The notes below the pieces were generated by a model, which saw only the letters and a list, made by a program, of their open reading frames with translations, was not told where the DNA came from and searched no databases. The translations under genes and the position numbers were made by a program. From contig NZ_NHMK01000025.1 in assembly GCF_002198095.1 (NCBI RefSeq), forward strand, positions 1 to 64,000: 64,000 nucleotides of DNA. Direction: 5' to 3'. Shown piece after piece: positions 58,749 through 64,000 of the stretch. Source of the DNA: Deinococcus indicus. Lineage in GTDB: Bacteria; Deinococcota; Deinococci; Deinococcales; Deinococcaceae. Position 1 is the stretch's first letter, and every line of letters starts with the position of its first letter.

Positions 58749-58925
58749 CGCCCCCGCGCGGGTCCAGGCCGGGGCGCGGCAGGCCCGGCATCCCGCAGGG
58801 CTGGACGGCGCGGCCCACGTCCGCCCGTGTGCGGGTGTTACAGTGGACCGGTACCGACCAATTCACCCGCACGCTGCCTGCCGCCCCCACCGGGCTGTTT
58901 CTGGCGTGCCTTCACCGGAGGTCCC

Positions 58926-60935
58926 ATGAAGCGATTCACGAACGGCCCGGCCCTGTCCCTGATCCTGAGTGCGTCCCTGCTGCTCGGAGCCTGTTCGCAG
59001 GCGCCGCAGCCCGTGGCGGCCACCCCGCCCGCCGGGACCGGCACGCTGGTCGCCAGCGCCGACGAGTGCCGCACCTTCGAGCAGAACCCGGTGGTGGTGT
59101 CCCGCATCGAGTTCAGGACGCCGCGCGACTGGCTGGACATCGTGAAGACCTTCGAACCGGTCGGCGGCAGCCTGGAGGAAGGCTTCGTGCTGCTGGACGT
59201 CGGCAAGGAAGACTTCGAACGCCTGCGCGTGACCGGCCTGACGCGCGGCTGGACCGTGCAGATCGACGCCAGGGAAACGCAGCGGCACAGCGCCTCGCTG
59301 AAAACCCCGCTGGGGGCCCTGAGCATCAACGGCTACTCCTGCTACCGCACGGTCGAGGAGACGTACACCAGCGCGCAGAATCTGGTCGCGCAGTACCCGA
59401 ACCTCGCCAGCTGGAGCAGTTTCGGGTCCTCGTGGCTGAAGAGCAAGGGGCGCGGCGGGTACGACATGAACGTCCTGAAGCTGACCAACAGGAGCGTCAC
59501 GGGCACCAAACCCCGCCTGCTGATCACGGCGTCCATCCACGCGCGCGAGTACACGCCCGCCGAACTCGCCACCCGCTTCGCGGAGTACCTGCTCGCGAAC
59601 TACGGCCGGGACGCCGACGTCACCTGGATGCTGGACACGCAGGAAGTCTGGCTGGTCCTCCAGAGCAACCCGGACGGCCGCAAGAAAGCCGAGGCGGGCG
59701 CGTCGTGGCGCAAGAACGCGAACGACACCCAGGCCTGCGGGAACGGCCTGTTTGGCGCGGACCTGAACCGCAACTTCAACTACGCCTGGGGCACCGGCGG
59801 GTCCAGCACCGACCCCTGCAACGAGACGTACCGGGGCGTGGGGGCGGCCTCCGAACCGGAAACACAGAACCTCCAGACCCTCATCCGGGACGCCTTCCCC
59901 GACAGCCGTGGCCCCGCCCGCACCGACGCCGCGCCCGCCAGCACGCCCGGCGTGTACATCGACATTCACAGCTACTCCAAGCTGGTCCTGTGGCCGTGGG
60001 GAGATACCAACACGGTCGCCCCGAACGGCGTGGCGCTGCAATCGCTGGGCCGCAAACTGGCCTTCTTCAACGGGTACACCCCCGAGCAGTCCATCGGCCT
60101 GTACCCCACCAGCGGCACCACGAACGACTTCGCGTACGGGGAGCTGGGCGTCGCGTCGTACACCTTCGAGCTGGGCAACGCCTTCTTCGAGTCGTGCAGC
60201 GCCTTTACCGGCACTATCCTCCCGCAGAACCAGGCGGCCCTGCTGTACGCCCTGCGTGTGGCCCGCGCGCCGTACCAGCTGGGCAGCGGCCCGGACAGCG
60301 TGAGCGTCAGCGCGCCCGCCAGCGTCGCCACGGGCGGCACGTTCACCCTGAGTGCCAGCGCCACGAACACCCGCTTCAACACCAGTAACGGCGCCGAACC
60401 CACCCGCACCATTACCGGCGCGGAGTACTTCATCGACACGCCCCCCTGGGCCGGCGGGACACCCACCGCCATGACCGCCACCGACGGCACCTTCAATGCC
60501 GCCACCGAGGCCGTGCGCGCCACCGTGTCCGTGGCGGGCCTCAGCGCCGGGAAACACACCGTCTACGTCCGCGCCCGCAACAACAGCGGCACGTACGGCC
60601 CGGTGTCGGCGGTGTTCGTCACGGTGGGCGGCACCACCCCGCCCGGTACCACGTACACCGGCACCGTCGCCAGCCGCGGCAACTCCTACCAGCCCGGCAC
60701 CGCCGGCTTCAGCTACGCAGGCGGAACCCTGAAGGGCAACCTGAGCGCCGCTGCGGGCACCGACTTCGACCTGTACCTGCAGAAGCTCTCGGGCAGCACC
60801 TGGACCCAGGTGGCCGCCAGTGAGGGCAGCACCAGCACCGAGGCGATCACCTACGCGGCCACCAGCGGCACGTACCGCTGGCGCGTGTACGCCTACTCCG
60901 GCAGCGGCAGCTACACCCTGACCGAAACGAGGTAA
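58926..60935 (+). CDS. M14 zinc carboxypeptidase, secreted lipoprotein
   Basis: 669 residues from ATG 58926 with SD CGGAGG. Lipobox LLLGAC (Cys 23). After a propeptide-like region, the M14 domain shows H205 and E208 (SIHAREYT), LQSNPDGR, NRNFNYAWG, H348 (DIHSYSK) and catalytic E415 (YTFELGN). An Ig/beta-sandwich region (about 455-560) and a C-terminal PPC-type domain (from about 575) follow. It removes C-terminal residues from extracellular peptides. Confidence 0.92.
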   Translation: MKRFTNGPALSLILSASLLLGACSQAPQPVAATPPAGTGTLVASADECRTFEQNPVVVSRIEFRTPRDWLDIVKTFEPVGGSLEEGFVLLDVGKEDFERLRVTGLTRGWTVQIDARETQRHSASLKTPLGALSINGYSCYRTVEETYTSAQNLVAQYPNLASWSSFGSSWLKSKGRGGYDMNVLKLTNRSVTGTKPRLLITASIHAREYTPAELATRFAEYLLANYGRDADVTWMLDTQEVWLVLQSNPDGRKKAEAGASWRKNANDTQACGNGLFGADLNRNFNYAWGTGGSSTDPCNETYRGVGAASEPETQNLQTLIRDAFPDSRGPARTDAAPASTPGVYIDIHSYSKLVLWPWGDTNTVAPNGVALQSLGRKLAFFNGYTPEQSIGLYPTSGTTNDFAYGELGVASYTFELGNAFFESCSAFTGTILPQNQAALLYALRVARAPYQLGSGPDSVSVSAPASVATGGTFTLSASATNTRFNTSNGAEPTRTITGAEYFIDTPPWAGGTPTAMTATDGTFNAATEAVRATVSVAGLSAGKHTVYVRARNNSGTYGPVSAVFVTVGGTTPPGTTYTGTVASRGNSYQPGTAGFSYAGGTLKGNLSAAAGTDFDLYLQKLSGSTWTQVAASEGSTSTEAITYAATSGTYRWRVYAYSGSGSYTLTETR

Positions 60936-61062
60936 GGGAAGCGGGAGGCAGTGGGGTGTGGGAGCACAGAGTTTTCCCACACCCTGTCTGCATGTCCAGT
61001 CATCCGGAATGCATATTCATGCGCCTGCCGGACGGCGTGATCCTGCGTTGACGCGGAGCGGG

Positions 61063-61068
61063 TATACT
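61063..61068 (+). promoter_or_regulatory. -10 box of the arginine operon
   Basis: TATACT, 8 nt before ATG 61077. A TTGACG at 61048 is only 9 bp away, too close for a usual -35. Confidence 0.45.
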
Positions 61069-61076
61069 CCTCGCCT

Positions 61077-62156
61077 ATGACGAAAGTCGCCAAGACGAAG
61101 AAAACCCAGGCCCAGGCCGGCGCCGCTCCGAAGAAAACCGGGGCGGCGCGCAAGGCTGCCGCGAAAAAAGATGCAGCCCCGGTGGCCGCTGCGCCCGTGC
61201 TGCTCACTCCGGACACCCTCCCGAAACCCGTCATGGCCGGGCGGGACTTCCTGAGCAACCTCGACATGACCGCCACTGAACTGCGTGCCGTCATGGACAC
61301 CGCGCACTCCATGAAACGCGGCGAGTGGCGCGCGGTGAAACCCCTGGCGGGCCTCAGCATCGCGCTGGTGTTCGAGAAGGCCAGCCTGCGCACCCGCACC
61401 ACCTTCGACGTCGGCATGTACCAGCTCGGCGGGCACGCCATCACCCTCAGCAACACCGAGATCGGCCTGGGCACCCGCGAACGCGTGTCCGACGTTGCCC
61501 GCAACCTGGAACGCTGGGTGGACGCCGTCATGGGCCGCGTGTACCTCCAGCAGACCCTCCAGGAACTTGCCCAGCACGCCGCCGTCCCCGTCATCAACGG
61601 CCTGAGCGACATGCTGCACCCCGCGCAGCTCCTCGCGGACTACCAGACCATCGAGGAAGAATTCGGCACCGACCTGCGCGGCCGCTGCGTCGTGTACATC
61701 GGCGACGGGAACAACCTCGCCAACAGCCACATCCACATGGGCATCCTGACCGGCACCGACGTCACCGTCGTCACCCCCGTCGGCTACGAACCGAACGCCG
61801 GAGTCCTCATGGACGCCGTCCGCGCCGGAGTCAACATCACCCTCACGAACGACCTCGCCGCCGTGCAGGGCGCCGACGTCCTGTACACCGACGTGTGGAT
61901 CAGCATGGGCCAGGAGGCCGAGGCCGACATCCGCCGCCGCGCCTTCCAGGGCTATCAGGTCACGCCCGAGATGCTCGACTCCATCGCGCCGGACGGCATC
62001 TTCCTGCACTGCCTGCCCGCCCACTACGGCGAGGAGACCGTCCCCGAGGCCACCGAACACCCCAAGAGCCGTGTGTTCGATCAGGCCGAAAACCGCCTGC
62101 ACGCGCAGAAAGCCCTGATGTACCACCTCATGGGCGATCTCAAACCCCGCTGGTAA
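61077..62156 (+). CDS. argF: Ornithine carbamoyltransferase with Lys/Ala-rich N-terminal tail
   Basis: 359 residues. The catalytic core starts near residue 52; the carbamoyl-phosphate loop is FEKASLRTRTTFD (S103, R105, T106, R107) and the ornithine motif is HCLPAH. It forms citrulline. Residues 1-45 are an unusual tail of Lys, Ala, Pro and Thr, reminiscent of histone-like tails. The SLRTR variant (rather than STRTR) also occurs in acetyl- or succinylornithine transferases, so strict ornithine specificity is not certain. argC lies four genes downstream. Confidence 0.9.
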   Translation: MTKVAKTKKTQAQAGAAPKKTGAARKAAAKKDAAPVAAAPVLLTPDTLPKPVMAGRDFLSNLDMTATELRAVMDTAHSMKRGEWRAVKPLAGLSIALVFEKASLRTRTTFDVGMYQLGGHAITLSNTEIGLGTRERVSDVARNLERWVDAVMGRVYLQQTLQELAQHAAVPVINGLSDMLHPAQLLADYQTIEEEFGTDLRGRCVVYIGDGNNLANSHIHMGILTGTDVTVVTPVGYEPNAGVLMDAVRAGVNITLTNDLAAVQGADVLYTDVWISMGQEAEADIRRRAFQGYQVTPEMLDSIAPDGIFLHCLPAHYGEETVPEATEHPKSRVFDQAENRLHAQKALMYHLMGDLKPRW

Positions 62157-62226
62157 ACCACTGGGGCGGCGCGCATCTGCCGTCACGCGGATGCGCGCCC
62201 GCCCGTTTCTCTGGCACGCTGACCCC

Positions 62227-62745
62227 ATGACCATCCTGCACACGTCCCGTCTGACCCTCCGGCCCCTGACGCCGGACGACCTGCCGCGTGTCCTGGCCTA
62301 CCGGAACGATCCGGAGGTCGCCCGGTATCAGGGCTGGCCGCTGCCCGCCACGCCGGACTCCGTGGCGGGGCTCGTGACGGACGCGCCGCTGGGAGCGCTC
62401 GGCTGGGTGCAGCGCGCCGTCACGCTGACGGGCGGTGAACTACTGGGGGACGTGGGCCTGAACATGCAGGGGCCGCAGGCGGAAGTCGGCGTGACACTCG
62501 CCCGCCACGCCCAGGGGCACGGGTACGCCCGCGAGGCCCTGCACGCCCTCATCACGCACGCCTTCACCGACCTGGGCCTGCACCGCGTCCACGCCAGCAT
62601 CGACCCGCGCAACCGGGCGGTCGCGGCGCTGCTGACCCGCCTGGGCTTCCGGCACGAGGGCACCAGCCTCCAGAGCTACCGGCACCGGGGCGAATGGACC
62701 GACGACGCCCTCTACGCTGTCCTGGCCGCCGAGTGGACCGCGTGA
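62227..62745 (+). CDS. GNAT acetyltransferase, RimJ/RimL-like
   Basis: 172 residues from ATG 62227; the longer open frame lacks support. RimJ-type pattern: LHTSRLTLRPLTPDDLPRVLAYRNDP, the acetyl-CoA loop around LARHAQGHGYAREALHAL, and LGLHRVHASIDPRNRAVAALLTRLGF. It may modify a protein N-terminus or a small molecule. It lies 70 bp after argF and overlaps the Nudix gene (GTGA), so it is probably in the same operon. Confidence 0.88.
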   Translation: MTILHTSRLTLRPLTPDDLPRVLAYRNDPEVARYQGWPLPATPDSVAGLVTDAPLGALGWVQRAVTLTGGELLGDVGLNMQGPQAEVGVTLARHAQGHGYAREALHALITHAFTDLGLHRVHASIDPRNRAVAALLTRLGFRHEGTSLQSYRHRGEWTDDALYAVLAAEWTA

Positions 62746-63254
62746 CGCAGGTCACGGAGTGGCTGGACGTCGTGAACGGGCACGACGAGGTCATCGGTCA
62801 GGCCACCCGCGAGGACGCCTACGCGCGCGGCCTGACCGTCCGCGTCATCAACGCCTTCCTGATCAACCGCGCGGGTCAGCTGTGGATTCCGCGCCGCACG
62901 GCGCACAAACGGCTGTTCCCCGGCTGCCTCGACATGAGCGTCGGCGGGCACGTCGAACACGGCGAAACCTACGAGCAGGCCTTCCGCCGCGAGACGCAGG
63001 AGGAACTGAACCTGAACGTGAATGACCTCCCCTGGCAGCAGATCGCCAAGCTCGGACCGCGCGACGGCCTGAGCGCCTTCATGCATGTCTACGAACTGCG
63101 CCGCGACGACCCGCCCGCCTTCAATCCGGACGATTTCAGCAGCGCGCAGTGGCTCACGCCCACCGAACTCGTGCACCGCATCGAGCAGGGCGACCCGGCC
63201 AAGGGCGACCTGAAACGCCTCGTGCAGCTGTGCTACGGGGTGGGCCATGCGTGA
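62742..63254 (+). CDS. Nudix hydrolase, IDI-like
   Basis: 170 residues from GTG 62742 (GTGA overlap with GNAT). The Nudix box is GHVEHGETYEQAF then RETQEELNL, intact except Asn for the last Gly. NAFLINRAGQLWIPRR and the C-terminal LKRLVQLCYGVG resemble isopentenyl-diphosphate isomerase-like Nudix proteins. It cleaves a nucleoside-diphosphate-linked compound or acts on a related pyrophosphate; substrate unknown. The end overlaps the next gene by 8 bp. Confidence 0.88.
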   Translation: MTQVTEWLDVVNGHDEVIGQATREDAYARGLTVRVINAFLINRAGQLWIPRRTAHKRLFPGCLDMSVGGHVEHGETYEQAFRRETQEELNLNVNDLPWQQIAKLGPRDGLSAFMHVYELRRDDPPAFNPDDFSSAQWLTPTELVHRIEQGDPAKGDLKRLVQLCYGVGHA

Positions 63255-63573
63255 CGCGCCGTTCCTGCTCGCCCGCCTCCATTTGCCGGAGGACCGGACG
63301 ACGTCATTCATCTACCGGCGATTCGGGGACAACGTGGGCGCGATGGACGGCAGCGTCTTCAGCTTCCAGCGGGCCGGAGAGCCGGTGAATGCATACGCGT
63401 GGTGGGAGAACCATGACCCGGAGGTCATCGGGCGAGGCGGGCACGGCGTGATCCGCATCGTGCCCATGACCCCGGACCTCTGGACGCACCTGAAACCCGG
63501 AACGTCCCTGGCTATGACCTTCGAACGCCTGCACGCGCAGGTCACTCAGTCTCTGATGGAGAATCAAGCATGA
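63247..63573 (+). CDS. Small protein of unknown function in the arginine operon
   Basis: 108 residues from ATG 63247, overlapping the Nudix gene by 8 bp and argC by ATGA. A mixed alpha/beta soluble protein ([35 protein letters not shown]) with no motif I recognise. Tight coupling on both sides suggests it is translated with argC. Confidence 0.7.
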   Translation: MRDAPFLLARLHLPEDRTTSFIYRRFGDNVGAMDGSVFSFQRAGEPVNAYAWWENHDPEVIGRGGHGVIRIVPMTPDLWTHLKPGTSLAMTFERLHAQVTQSLMENQA

Positions 63574-64000
63574 CAGTCCCCAAGGTATTTATTGACGGTG
63601 AGGCCGGCACGACCGGTCTGCAGATCCGCTCCCGGCTGGAGGGTCGGTCGGATATCGAGTTGCTGAGCATCGACCCGGCGCGGCGCAAGGATGCGGACGC
63701 GCGGGCGGAGTTGCTGAACGCGGCGGACGTGTCGATCCTGTGCCTGCATGACGACGCGGCACGCGAGGCGGTCACGCTGACCACGAACCCGGCCGCGCGC
63801 CTGCTGGATGCGAGCACGGCGCACCGGGTGAATCCGGCGTGGGTGTTCGGCTTCCCGGAGTTGAACGCTGGGCAGGCGGACGCGATCCGCGCGGCGCGGT
63901 TCGTGGCGAACCCCGGCTGTTACAGCACTGGGGCGATCTCGCTGCTGGCCCCATTGACGGGCGCGGGCCTGATCCCGGCGGACTTCCCGGTCAGTATTCA
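63570..64000 (+). CDS. argC: N-acetyl-gamma-glutamyl-phosphate reductase, type 2 (partial, cut by window end)
   Basis: 143 codons in the window of a normally about 310-residue enzyme. [23 protein letters not shown] is the short-type ArgC N-terminus with the NADP loop, and [13 protein letters not shown] carries the catalytic cysteine. It reduces acetylglutamyl phosphate in arginine synthesis, matching argF upstream. The 3' end is outside the window. Confidence 0.93.
   Translation, partial: MTVPKVFIDGEAGTTGLQIRSRLEGRSDIELLSIDPARRKDADARAELLNAADVSILCLHDDAAREAVTLTTNPAARLLDASTAHRVNPAWVFGFPELNAGQADAIRAARFVANPGCYSTGAISLLAPLTGAGLIPADFPVSI

Noticed and set aside
56801..60388. 1195-codon plus-strand open frame
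   Set aside because: It runs antisense through the RNase Z-like and EamA genes and out of frame through the M14 gene, all of which have intact active-site motifs.

Overview
The window is a high-GC bacterial chromosome segment that reads as a Deinococcus species (phylum Deinococcota). The basis is the protein content and sequence character of the ribosomal set, a Thermus-type long isocitrate dehydrogenase, a PolX/PHP repair polymerase, strongly GC-biased third codon positions, and many genes whose -10 box (TANNNT) sits only 6-10 nt before the start codon, the leaderless-mRNA arrangement known to be common in Deinococcus. No tRNA, rRNA, CRISPR array or transposase gene was seen.

Region 1 (1-11675) is the S10-spc ribosomal superoperon: the end of tuf, then rpsJ-rplC-rplD-rplW-rplB-rpsS-rplV-rpsC-rplP-rpmC-rpsQ-rplN-rplX-rplE-rpsZ, then a terminator and a new promoter, then rpsH-rplF-rplR-rpsE-rpmD-rplO-secY, a terminator, and adk. 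The second half of this superoperon (infA-rpmJ-rpsM-rpsK-rpsD-rpoA-rplQ, 22688-26117) follows only after an insertion of about 11 kb.

Region 2 (11815-22488) is that insertion. Its main content is a tightly coupled seven-gene operon: SWIM zinc-finger protein, DUF5691-like protein, a leucine-rich-repeat-variant (LRV) protein, a MoxR AAA+ ATPase, a small DUF3883/PD-(D/E)XK-nuclease-like protein, a DUF5682-like protein and a VWA-domain protein. A promoter overlapped by a dyad operator drives it. The LRV and nuclease-like genes have visibly lower GC than their neighbours and look like exchangeable cargo in a conserved core. This is the best candidate for an undescribed system. An SDR epimerase and a convergent HExxH protein follow.

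Region 3 (26216-44321) is accessory and housekeeping: an AI-2E-type exporter, a RodZ-like protein with a PEGA domain, two nucleoside-type ABC permeases, ndk, a GGDEF protein, a nitroreductase / aldo-keto reductase / type III polyketide synthase group, a disordered small protein, a P1B metal ATPase, icd with a divergent winged-helix regulator, a NeuD-type acyltransferase, and a DinB-PDZ protein. Three copies of a miniature inverted-repeat element lie here. Two bracket the polyketide synthase group in inverted orientation, and two abut the stop codons of neighbouring genes.

Region 4 (44354-64000) holds a gene of unknown function, aconitase, Uma2 and HNH proteins, a subtilisin-like lipoprotein protease, pilC, a Sua5/YrdC protein with scpB, a DUF4388 protein, polX, a HisJ-type PHP protein, an RNase-Z-like protein, an EamA transporter, an M14 carboxypeptidase, and an arginine operon (argF, GNAT, Nudix, unknown, argC) cut by the window end.
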